From Iris pallida (Eukaryota > Streptophyta > Magnoliopsida > Asparagales > Iridaceae): DNA of 64,000 nucleotides. The stretch's first letter is position 1. Each line of letters opens with the position of its first letter. Of this stretch, positions 24,101 through 34,148 are shown in pieces. Location of the stretch: NCBI GenBank assembly GCA_029216955.1, contig JANAVB010015600.1, positions 30,164,374 to 30,228,373 on the forward strand. The letters are read 5' to 3'. Below the pieces are notes generated by a model. The model saw only the letters and a program-made list of their open reading frames with translations, searched no databases and was not told the DNA's origin. A program made the position numbers and the translations under genes.

Positions 24101-26133
24101 TATCCAGAGAGCTGGAGCCAGGAACAACAAATCTTCTTAGCCCGAGAGAGAGGAATCCGGCTAAATGACCATTCCTTGATAAAGTTTTTCCACTCTGTCT
24201 TACATATGATCTGAAGGTAGTTCCGGCTTTAAACTCAAACCAGTCTTCATTGATTGTAAAATCCTTACAGTCATACTTCTCTAGTAGATTGGTGATTTCA
24301 CTCTCAGAGAGGGGCTTGAAGGAGTTAATTTGATATCTTCTCTTCTCATTTATCTTCTTCTCATCTTTCTCACGATTCATGAAAAGATAAGACATCCACT
24401 TCTGGATGTGGCAGCCTGCTTCATCTTTAGAACTTTTATAATATAGAGTGCATGTGCCGAAATGGCACATCATCTCTTCAAACAGATGTACCATCTCTGG
24501 GTTCTTCTCCGACAGAAAATTTAGCTCCTCGGTTGTAGGCACATATTCTTCATATGGTAGTGTGCCTGAAGGCAGATGAGAGATGTATTCCATCTCATGA
24601 AGGGCAAAACCCATCTCCCCTTTGGGAGTCATAAATGTTCCCGTCTGGTGGTTATATCTTTCAACCAAGGCCAGGAATAGAAATGTGTTGGGTTTGAAGC
24701 CGTAAGAGGAATTGACGATAGCGTCATAGAGATTTATCTGTTTCAGCTCCTTCTCAAACTTCTCTAGAACCCAATGGACCAGAGTCCTCCACCTCATATT
24801 CTTCTGATTCATTAAGCCTATCATCCTCGGCGTCGAATCAGTAGGATAGAATGCCCTCTCATTTGACATGAATTCATTTATGAAAACCGGCATCCTGAAT
24901 GGCTTCAATATAGACGAGTCTTCGGGTGGCACACATCCCGGCTTCAAACCTCGAAACAAAGATACGTGATTCTCCGGAGCACTATAGAGTCCGTCTTTCT
25001 TGTAAATGATTCTGCTCGCTTTAGCTTGCTGATTTTCTGTTAAGTGCCATGTCATCTTTCTGGGGTAACTGGCGTGCATGAATCGCATGATAGACAAACC
25101 CCTAGATACCTTTGGCCAGTACATGGGCTTCTTTACATCACCTTCAAAATAGAAGCAGACCTTCTCCTTGATGCCTTTTGGTTGTGACTTATGTGCTATG
25201 GCATCCCCAAACAGAAAAGCTGGTTTCTTATGGGATACCTTGTCAAGACTCTGCAATGGTTCACCATTTATCAAACAGAGCAGAGTGGTATGATCTTGAT
25301 TCTTCAACAAAGATAGTCTGGTTTTTGGAGTGTCAAACTGAGGAAACTGTACATGAGATAAATCATGTTTAAAAGAGAAGCTCAAATGTCCTTCATAATC
25401 TGCTTCTTCACTTCGGATATTCACTACAGAAAAGAAAAGAAGAAAAGATCAGACATGTTTTGTCACGCAGACTTCAGAAAAATTTATGTCTATAAACCTT
25501 ATGCGTGTTTAACAGTGTTCAAAGAAAATTTTATAAGTCACGCAGACTTCAGACAAAGATCAAAAAGTCACGCTGAATGATTTATTCACGCATGTGATTA
25601 ATTCACGCAAAGTCTAGACAGATTAGAATGAAAAGTCACGCATCATTGCCAGAATCACATTGAAGTGAAAATGACAAAAAAACACGCTGACAGATCAAGA
25701 CTAATCTATCCAGAGGATAATTCTCAGAAGTCTGCGTGACTATTTCAACATCGACATCTCTGCCAACATATGAAAAATCACGCAGAATCATGAGAAACCA
25801 TGCTTATTTGCGTAAAACACAGAGCTTCGTAAACACGAAGATGTGAAGTATGGCCAACCCTAAAGAGGGGGCATACTTTATTAATATCCTTTGCCCTAAG
25901 AAGGGGGGATATGTTTCGAAAGTTCATTATTGATTGTTTTACGAATCCTAGGATTTCTATGTGGAGTTCATCTTCATAAGTTCGTCTTCATCAGTTCACA
26001 TCCCCATCTGTCACTTACGTTGCATAGAGAGATGAATAACTTCGCGGCGTGGAAGTCTGTCGGTGGTGGCACGTGAAGACGTCGCAGGGGCCTTGGCCTT
26101 GCCCTTAGCCTGAGCGTCGATCTTAGGAGCCAT
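21104..26133 (-). pseudogene. Antisense three-exon gene of element D: Plant Mobile Domain protein with C-terminal coiled coil
   Basis: Exon 1 (26133-26019) starts at AGCAATGGCTCC, a good plant start context, and encodes a basic 38-residue N-terminus (MAPKIDAQAKGKAKAP). Intron 1 (26018-25424) has GTAAGT and TTTTCTGTAG; intron 2 (22070-21994) has GTAGAA and TTAATAG. Both joins keep the phase. Exon 2 (25423-22071) holds a Plant Mobile Domain: NTFLFLALVERYNHQTGTF, GEMGFALHEMEYISHLPSG and RFVRQFGYDQL. Lys/Arg clusters (KRSKKK, KRKRRGE) resemble nuclear signals, and an acidic Glu/Ser-rich part follows. Exon 3 (21993-21104) ends in a heptad-rich coiled coil. Damage: one base short in a T-run at 22994-22998, TAA 22096-22098, TAA 21665-21667, TGA 21278-21280. 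The three exons total about 1,450 codons. PMD proteins of plants act in gene silencing and genome stability; what it did for D is unknown. Confidence 0.82.
22950..25423 (-). CDS. Open part of antisense exon 2 (Plant Mobile Domain body)
   Basis: An uninterrupted frame of about 824 codons, far longer than chance in a decayed element. The true upstream join is to exon 1; the GTG at 25424 overlaps the acceptor AG and is not a start. The PMD-like core spans roughly residues 150-610, followed by a charged tail with basic clusters. The frame ends at TAA 22950-22952 just after the T-run where the phase shifts. Confidence 0.8.
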
Positions 26134-26236
26134 TGCTGAGAAGGAGAAGGAGAAGTCAGGGAAGATGAAGTTTCTCTTCTGTGTAGGATTTTCTCTCTCT
26201 AAAGCAAGTAAAGAAAGAAGGAAGTGATTTATGGCC

Positions 26237-26244
26237 TTTTTATA
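26237..26244 (-). promoter_or_regulatory. TATA box for the antisense gene of D
   Basis: Read on the minus strand this is CTATAAAAAGG, about 105 bases upstream of the ATG at 26133, with a pyrimidine-rich leader between. The spacing suits a plant core promoter placed just inside the 3' LTR (26458). It implies transcription independent of the LTR. Confidence 0.65.
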
Positions 26245-26446
26245 GACACACGAAGAATTTCAAACGGCAAAGTCATCATTTGCTTCGATATAGGAGTTTT
26301 GCACGGGATCCTAAATCGCACAGAATCCCAACAGCCCAATCATTTCGGAAGAAATTTCTCCCTGAATCATTTCAGCGTGACTAAATTCATTTTATCATTT
26401 CAATTTCAAAGTATTTCGAAATAATTTATCATTTTTTGAAAACTTT

Positions 26447-26457
26447 GAAGGGGGTTT
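26447..26457 (+). other. Element D polypurine tract
   Basis: GAAGGGGG followed by TTT lies directly before the 3' LTR and would prime plus-strand DNA synthesis. Confidence 0.75.
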
Positions 26458-27467
26458 TGTAGGCCTCTAAAATGAAGTCACGCTGAGTTAATACAGCCTA
26501 TCAGAACAAAGTCTAAAATACACGCTGAGTTCTATCAGACCATTTCCTCAAATATACGCAGAGTTTAAACGGTACACAGAGACAGCTCATCATTTGTCAG
26601 AGCGTCATTATGATTGACAGCACGACAGTCAAAGAATGTCTCCTCGAATGCCACGTATGTACGGGACTCGAGAGATCTCAGCCGACTATTGCGTGACTTT
26701 CGAAATCTTCCTCAACAAGATTCAGTCTTCGTCAAGTTGGCGTACCAAAAAGACCTTATTGTCATTTAATGTGACTGACAAGGCAATCAAATGTCAGAGA
26801 TTTTGTGCCAGTCGAGGCACATCGAATCAAGATAGCTGGCCATTCTGACTCAAGTCTGCGTGTATTTTGAACTTTTATGTTCCTTCCTCAAGCTTGCGTG
26901 TATTTTGAAGCTTTCTGCCCCAAGTCTGCGTGGATTCTGAAGCTTTCTGCCCCAAGTCTGCATGGATTCTGAAGCTTTCTGCCCCAAGTCTGCGTGGATT
27001 CTGAAACTTTTAGCCCCAAGTCTGCGTGGATTTCATCTGAACAAGTTGGCGTGGATTTCATCTCAAATTATCAGATTGGAGTACGTGGCAGCCATGCCAC
27101 GGATCTCTCGTATGCGTGCCCCAATAACTTGCACACGACTCATGCATGATTGCCATGTGTCCAACAGTTATGGGTCACGTCCAGTAACTGCTCATCAACC
27201 ATGCGTACGTTTGAGTCCTGCGTGATTATCAACTATGCATAGGTTATGAAAACAGTTATCTTTTTTAGTTATTTTTGACTCTATAAATAGAGTTCTCTTT
27301 TCATTCATTGTACAGATATACAGAATATCTAAATTGCTGTAGAATTCTTGAGAGCTTTTCTTCTTCGCATCGTCCAAGGGATAAAGCGATCGTCTTCTAG
27401 ATCGGATTCCTAAAGTTGTATTTTCCCAAAAACACAATAAATAAAGTGAATTTATTTATAGAAAACA
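26458..27467 (+). repeat. Element D 3' LTR
   Basis: Same length and ends as the 5' LTR, with the same tandem AAGTCTGCGTGGATTC units (26910-27035) and TATA box (27282-27289). Confidence 0.95.
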
Positions 27468-28990
27468 TTCATGTGGGTACCTCGTCCAAGAAACGCATGT
27501 ACCCTTAAGTAGCTTGGAGGGTTCAACACATAACAGTGTGCTGGAAATGTGCCCTACTCGACGGCAGGCTACAAATCCCAAAATAGGGTATCCAGATAAC
27601 GGGATTGCCTGTAGCTGGAAAATCTTTTCATGATTACTGGATTATTCTAGTTATTTAGCCTTAGTCAGTTTCAGTAGGTAACCCTGACCGTGGTACTCAG
27701 GGGTCCATGCCCTAGAGATGATACAAGACAATACTGGTTCATATGTACAAACACAATCGTCCATGTTGTCCAGGCTATTCATTCTTGTCATGTCATGCTA
27801 GTCGTCGCAATAATATTCAATAGTTCCTATCATGCTTACTTGTCATATCATGCCATGTCATGTCACGTCAAATTATTTGTTATATCATGCCGTGTACCAA
27901 TTCATGATTATCAAGTTCATGACAAAAGGTGCAAGAATATAAAAAGGGCAAACGGGGTATGCCAAGGGATCAAAGCCTCTACGAGAACGAGACTACGCTA
28001 GGCCAAGGAGCCCCGAGCGTAAAAATAGCTTTATTCGGGCAAGAACAAGGAAGACAGCTCTACGCGAGACTCTACGCGAGCAAGAATTCTACGTGAACGA
28101 GACTCTGTGCGAGCGAGAATTCTACACGAGTGAGACTGCACGCGAGCGAGACTACTACGCAAGCGTGAATAGCTCATGCGTAGAGTTCGGATGAACTTCG
28201 CGTAGAATAGATTACGCGGGCACGTGAGAACGTGTGCGTAAAAGGGGAAAACACTACGCGGGCACGTAAGAGCGTGTTCGTAAAAGGGACATTACTACGC
28301 GGGCACGTAAGAACGTTTGCGTAAAAGCTACGCATACTCCCCAAGGCCAAGACATGCAGCCATGGGACTCAAGAACTCCAGAAATCCTATCCCGGCCAAG
28401 ACTTGATGAAATCCAACCGCTCAAAAGCCAATCTTGTGTAGAATCGAAATTTACTCCTACATGGAACTCTAAAACTCCGAAAACAACCAAGTTTAGTAGA
28501 TCAAAACCCAAAAAATCCAAAATGCAACAAACTTAGATCTACAAGAAATAAACCATGAAAATTAAAAATGCTAAGTACTAAAGTGTCTTAGAATCTCGTA
28601 AGGAAGACAATAGAACAACAAAAATAGAATTCCTCCATGAAGCAAGTTGCACTTGCCTAAGCCTCTCTCTGGGTACGTGGAGAGAGTTATCAAGAAGAAG
28701 AAAGAGTTAATGAGAAATGAATGAGGAGAGAGAAGGGTTGTTGGGTTAATAAATGATGGATAGTGGTAGGTAGGGGTTGCATACTAACCCAAACCGAACC
28801 GAACCAAACCAAGTCGAACCCAACCGAACTCGATGCATGCCAAAACCAAAATAGACCACATGAACCATAAAATGCTAATTAACCCATGCCAATGCAAAAC
28901 CCAAGGCTAGCCAGTTAGGATAAGTCGAAATACGGGTCCGAGATACGTACACGTATACCAAAATACGCATAACAAAATCCGAGGGTGACA
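27468..28990 (-). repeat. Element C left LTR (3' LTR), piece 2
   Basis: Starts with the TTCAT target copy made by D and continues the C LTR to its end GGGTGACA at 28990. It contains three units of about 48 bases built on TACGCGGGCACGT (28214-28332) with a perfect G-box CACGTG at 28221-28226, and a run of CTACGCGAGCGAGA-like words (28060-28160). Confidence 0.9.
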
Positions 28991-29157
28991 ACTCTACCCA
29001 CCATAAAAGAACTTCGTCCTCGGAATTAAATTAAGAGGCTAGAGATGTCGAACAAGTTATACTAATCACAGGCAAGTTATAACTAGACAATCAATCAAGC
29101 AATCATTCATGCAAGCAAGAAAGTTGAAGGCATAAGGCATAAGAAAGACATTATACC
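28991..29157 (-). other. Element C 3' untranslated region and polypurine tract
   Basis: On the minus strand this reads from the integrase stop to CCGAGGACGAAGTTCTTTTA and then TGGTGGGTAGAGT next to the LTR, the conserved tail of chromodomain Ty3/gypsy elements. Confidence 0.7.
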
Positions 29158-30868
29158 TTACGAGTCAAATAGGTCGGGATATCGCGATCGGATATCATCC
29201 TCACGCTCCCACGTTGACCCACCCAAAGAATGAGGACCCCAAGTAACACGGACTAACTTGATAGTATTGTTCTTGAGTATCTTCTCTCTTCGGTCCAATA
29301 TGGATACGAGTCTCTCCTCATGCGAAAGGTTGGTACCAACAACCAATTTCAAATGATCAATAACATGACTCAGATCTGGGATATACCGTCGCAATTGGGA
29401 TATATGAAAGACATCATGCACCTCACGTAATGACGACGGAAGAGCGAGACGATAGGACACATCACCTACTCGTTCTAGAATGTCGAATGGCCCTATATAC
29501 CTAGGACTAAGCTTTCTTCGTACGTCGAAACGAATGACGCTACGGGTAGGCAAGATCCTAAAGAATATATGGTCACCGATAGAAAATTCAAGGGGACGCC
29601 GATGAGAATCGGCCCAATGATGCTGGCGATCTTGTGCAACTCGAAGATGATCTCTGACTTGCCTGACCACCTCAATAGTCCGTGTGATCACCTCTGGACC
29701 AATCATCTGCCTCTCGCCTATATCATCCCATGCTAACGGAGATCTGTACTTTCTGCCGTACAAGGCCTCAATGCTGGCGATCTTGTGCAACTCGAAGATG
29801 ATCTCTGACTTGCCTGACCACCTCAATAGTCCGTGTGATCACCTCTGGACCAATCATCTGCCTCTCGCCTATATCATCCCATGCTAACGGAGATCTGTAC
29901 TTTCTGCCGTACAAGGCCTCAAAGAGTGCCATCTGGATACTGGCCTACAAACTGTTGTTATAGGAGAACTCCACGAGATGCAGATGATCTTCCCATGAAC
30001 CACCGAAGTCGTGTGTACATGACTGCAACATATCTTCAAGAGTCTGGATCATGCGTTCTGAAGGGCCATCTGTCTGCGGATGATAAGCTGAACTGAACTT
30101 GAGACGAGTCCCCAAACTTTTCTGAAGACTCTGCCAAAAGTGCGATATGAATCTTGAATCTCTGTCAGATACAATACTGACTGGTACTCCATGCAACCTG
30201 ACTATCTGCCTGAGGTACATCTCTGTAAGCTGATCCATCGACTGACCAACCCTGAAAGGAAGAAAATAAGCCACCTTGGTGAGTCTGTCGACTAAAACCC
30301 AGATAGCATCTCTTCCAGCTGGGGATCTAGGCAAAATAGTTATAAAATCCATGGTAATGTGCTCTCATTTCTATTATTGGATTGGTAAAGGTTGAAGAAG
30401 TCCAGCCGGTGTCTGATGTTCAGTTTTAACTTGTTGGCAAACTAAACATCGAGAGACAAACCGGACTATTTTCCTTTTCATGCCATTCCACCAAAAATGC
30501 TGCCGGATATCATGATACATCTTCGTACCGCCCGGATGAATCGAATACTGAGAACTGTGAGCTTCTGTCATGATCTCCAGTCTGATATTACCACTAGGTA
30601 CACAAAGACGCCTCCCATGTCAAAGTGTACCGTCCTCATGGATAAATAACTCTGGTCTTCGTCCTGCTACATATTCTGTCCTAAGCCGCTGAAGCTTAGA
30701 ATCTGCTGACTGAGCTAACTTGATCCTTTCAACTATACTGGACTGAACTTGCATACTGGCCATCAATGCCACATTGGTAGGAAGGACAACTTCTATACCC
30801 ATCTTCTGAAGATCTACTAACAACTCTGATTGTGTTGTTAGAAAATAAACTCCGGCTCTTCTGTTCAA
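29158..30868 (-). pseudogene. Element C integrase with C-terminal chromodomain
   Basis: Pieces in order on the minus strand: a linker (30868-30620), the zinc-binding region HPGGTKMYHDIRQHFWW to CLVCQQVK (30545-30420), and the core MDFITILPR, VSDRDSRFISHFW, YHPQTDGPSERMIQTLED (30352-29945). The C-terminus SPRYIGPFDILERVGDVSYR is followed by a chromodomain-like end (VRVTWGPH, STWEREDDIRSRYPDLF) at about 29290-29160. A chromodomain targets integration to chromatin and marks chromoviruses. A 151-base tandem duplication (29620-29921) shifts the frame. Stops also occur at the junctions of the pieces. Confidence 0.9.
29620..29921. repeat. Exact 151-base tandem duplication inside the integrase of C
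   Basis: 29620-29770 is repeated at 29771-29921 with no difference seen by eye. Both start ATGCTGGCGATC and end AAGGCCTCA. 151 is not a multiple of three, so the copy adds a frameshift. Confidence 0.9.
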
Positions 30869-30904
30869 TGCATCTACAACGACGTTGGCCTTCCCAGGAT
30901 GATA

Positions 30905-32225
30905 CTACAGGTTGATGTCATAATCCACAAGTAGCTCTAGCCATCTCCTCTGACGCATGTTAAGATCCCTCTGAGTAAACACATGCTTCAGGCTCTTATG
31001 GTCGATGAAAATCTCCACCCTATCTCCGTTCAAGTAGTGTCTCCAAAGCTTAAGTGCAAACACTACTGCTGCCAGCTCCAAGTCATGGGTCGGGTAATTC
31101 CTCTCATGATCACGAAGTTGACGTGACGCATAAGCTATTACCTTTCTATGCTGCATCAAAACACATCCCAAACCTCTATCTGAAGCATCACAATACACTG
31201 AGAATCCTCCGATCCCATCTAGAAGCGTGAGAATGGGTGCCGTCATCAAACCTCGCTTCAACTTTTCAAAAGAATCCTGACATTCTGCTGTCCAAGCAAA
31301 CTGCACATTCTTGCGGGTCAAATGGTTCATAGGTGCTAAAATCCGTACAAAGTCTGAAACAAATTGCCGGTAGTAACTGGCCATGCCAAGAAAACTGTAA
31401 ACTTCTGCAACTGTGCTGGGTACCGACCATGTCTCAATATCCACAATCTTCTGGGGATCCACTTCTACTCCACCTCTGGTGATGATATGACCCAAGTAAG
31501 GAATACGATCGAGCCAGAACTCGTATTTACTGAACTTCGCATACAACTGGTGTTCTCGGAGAATCTGGAGGACAACTCTGAGATGCTGCTCATGCTACAC
31601 TTTACTCTTGTTGTAGACCAGGATGTCGTCTATGAACACAATCACAAACTGATCCAAATAAGCCACAAAGATACAATTCATGAGGTCCATGAATACAGTC
31701 GGCACATTGGTTGCTCCAAAGGGCATAACAAGGAACTCCTAATGCCCATACATGGATGTAAATGTCGTCTTCGGGATGTCCTACTCTCTGACTCTGATAT
31801 GGTGGTATCCTGACCGCAAGTAAATCATCGAAAATTCGGACGCCCCTTTGAGTTGATCAAACAAGTCATCTATCCTCGGGAGAGGGTATTTGTTCTTGAT
31901 TGTCACTGAGTTCAAGGTACGATAGTCAACACATAATCTGGACGTACCATCCTTCTTTTTTATAAGAAGCATCGGGGCTCCCCTAAGGCGATCCACCAGC
32001 ACGGATGAATCCTTTGGTCCTGACTTCTTCAATCATTTTATACAAGATCTCCAATTCTGACGGTGCCATCCGGTAGACTCTCTCTGACACCGGTGCTACT
32101 CCGGGGATCAAGTCTGTGGTGAACTCGACCTCTCTCTCTGGTGGAATACCTGGAAGCTTTTCGGAGAAAATATCGAGAAACTCTTCTACAACTCTGGGAA
32201 ATCGAACTGCCGCTGCAACTGCCAT
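30905..32225 (-). pseudogene. Element C reverse transcriptase and RNase H
   Basis: RT starts near 32225 ([20 protein letters not shown]), continues [20 protein letters not shown] (31985-31920), the catalytic [11 protein letters not shown] near 31640 and [16 protein letters not shown] near 31535. RNase H follows with [18 protein letters not shown], where the catalytic Asp is present, and [18 protein letters not shown]. Stops and frame changes lie between about 31990 and 31550. Only a single RNase H is present, unlike in A and D. Confidence 0.9.
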
Positions 32226-32258
32226 CCAAAATACTGGAGGTGAAGGTTCTACTCCGTC

Positions 32259-32714
32259 TCAGAAAAATAAAAACTCTGGCTCACCAGGAATACTAAAAAT
32301 AATCTTGCCGATATGGAAATCTATTCTAGCATACTGGTCCCTCAACCAATCCATCCCTAAGACCACATCATAATCAGTCATCGAAAATTCTATCAACCTA
32401 GCGGGAAACCCTCTACTGCTAACTACGACCCGACATGAGAAAAATACTCTATCTACTCCCACAAGTCCGTTACCAGTAAGTATATTGAGCCTTACTGATA
32501 ATGACTCTGGCTCCAGTCCTATCCGTGTCGTGAATCGTACAGACATAAATGAATGTGATGCACCAGAATCAAATAATGTTGATACTGGAAAGGAGTTAAC
32601 GAGAATAGTACCTGCCACCACCTTACCTGAGGCTAAATCCTCCTCCACGGTCAAAGCCATCACTTGACCTTTCCCTCTGGGTGCTGGTCCCTTTGCTGGA
32701 AACCTCTCTGGCAA
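32259..32714 (-). pseudogene. Element C aspartic protease
   Basis: STLFDSGASHSFMS with the DSG active-site triad lies near 32570, and VVLGMDWL near 32365. This frame is open across the domain, but it is cut off from gag and RT by stops. Confidence 0.87.
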
Positions 32715-32818
32715 TTCTGGATCTGAGCTTAGACTTGTACATGCTGCTGGGGGTTCTGTTGCTGAAATACTTGGACCTGAGGCGGCAAGGGCCTCAGAAA
32801 CGGGTATTGTTGCTGCTG

Positions 32819-33945
32819 CTACTGGACTGGTACTGGGGCTGGCCCTCTAACCGAGGGACTAGAAAATGTTGAGGAAGATGAAATCCTCATATTCGGGCAG
32901 TTCCCAACCCTGTGGTTCAGTGCCCCACAAACCAAGCACAAACCCTGTGCTCTGCGACATTCTGACACCGCGTGCCCTGGCTTCCCACAATAAGTGCAAC
33001 CTATTGTGGAAGACTGCTTCTGCTGCTGCTGCTGGGGATATACCGGGGTCAAATGCTGAATCGACGTAATAGAAGTCACCCGCCTCGGAGCTCCAATGGT
33101 CAACGCCCTAGCTGCCGGGGCTGGTGCTGAAGTCTGGTTCATCTGGCCGTGAGACCGCTTCTGACTTTCGGTCCGATCCATAATCCTCTAGGAGGTATAC
33201 TCATGCCTCATAGCTGCTCTCAATACTGTATCGAAAGTCTGATTCTCAAACTGCTCCACCGCCAATAAAATCTTCAGTGGAGTCCCTGCTAGAATCGTTG
33301 AGCTCTGTCGAACTCGGTCGCCACCAAGATGGGAGCAAACCGACTAAGCCTGGAAAACTCGGTCACATATCTATCGACCGTCCTACCCATCTGCTTCAAA
33401 TTAGTGAACCTCGTCTGTAGATTATACCGAGCTACAGCGTCAAAGTACTTGTTTCGAATCACTCACGAAATACTGTACAGGTAATAGGTGCCACTAATCT
33501 AATGGCCTGCGCCGCCCACCAGCTGCGGGCTAGAACCAATAACTACAGGTGCACCACGGTCACCTTCTCGTTTTCTGGGGTCCTGGCTGCTTCTAGAATA
33601 ACCTTAGTATCCTGCTGCCAAGCTTCTACGGCAATAGCATCTTCGTTGCCATCGAAGAAGGGAGGGTTCAAGCGCTTGAAGCTGTTGGCCGCACTGTTAC
33701 CTCTGCTCATAGCATCTTGTACTGTCTGGTGCAATACATCACCCTGACGATCCTGTGATGCAAGCAACTCCCGGATGAGTCCAACCAAGGCTTCATCATC
33801 CTGTCTTGTAGGCTGGGCTGGCTGTACTGGGGGTTCTAGACCTCCGGGAAGTATGACTCGGAAAGCTTCTCCTGAGTGTTGAGCTTGATCTTCTTATTGC
33901 GGGGGTACTCGTTGAGCTCCTTCCGGCTGATTGGCAGGACCAGGA
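32819..33945 (-). pseudogene. Element C gag with two zinc knuckles
   Basis: N-terminal gag is seen at 33788-33543 (PPFFDGNEDAIAVEAWQ). A damaged middle follows. The nucleocapsid has two knuckles, CTYCGKPGHAVSEC and CLVCGALNHRVGNC (33005-32890), both CCHC-complete, followed by a Pro/Gln-rich tail. Nucleocapsid binds the element RNA. Several stops break the frame between 33182 and 33540. The start codon is not clear. Confidence 0.85.
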
Positions 33946-34148
33946 ACAATGCCACTTAAAAAAATGACACATGAAATAATAAGGAAGGACCAGGACAAAT
34001 CAAAGATACAAGCATGTGATCAGGTCAAGATTATAGGAATTTAGAGGATACGAGCAGAGATGAAGGGCGAGTACTGATTGAGACATCTATTCGATAAACC
34101 CTCACATATCGTGATTCACAAGACCTGTATGGGCTACCACTTAAACCG
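33946..34148 (-). other. Element C leader and degenerate primer binding site
   Basis: Reading inward from the right LTR on the minus strand, the leader begins CGGTTTAAG then TGGTAGCCC. The first five bases TGGTA fit the tRNA-iMet primer site used by chromoviruses; the rest does not. Confidence 0.45.

Larger units (their letters stand above)
10626..27467 (+). mobile_element. Element D: Tat-lineage Ty3/gypsy retrotransposon with an antisense multi-exon gene
   Basis: LTRs at 10626-11635 and 26458-27467 are each 1,010 bases, begin TGTAGG and end AAAACA. The target duplication is TTTAT (10621-10625) and TTCAT (27468-27472), and the empty site is in the sister LTR of C at 34914-34918. Plus strand: tRNA-Arg primer site, gag, protease, RT, RNase H, archaeal-type RNase H, integrase and a polypurine tract. 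Minus strand, between integrase and 3' LTR: a large spliced gene (26133-21104). LTRs differ by about 3 percent by eye at their start, so D is the youngest retroelement here. Its genes nevertheless carry many stops. Confidence 0.95.

Noticed and set aside
23492..24214. Plus-strand open frame of 240 codons
   Set aside because: Shadow of the Plant Mobile Domain frame on the minus strand.
21104..26133. An ordinary host PMD gene
   Set aside because: It lies wholly between the integrase and 3' LTR of D, inside the target duplications, so it belongs to the element.
31364..31813. Plus-strand open frame of 149 codons
   Set aside because: Shadow of the minus-strand RT of C, whose FIDDIL motif lies beneath it.
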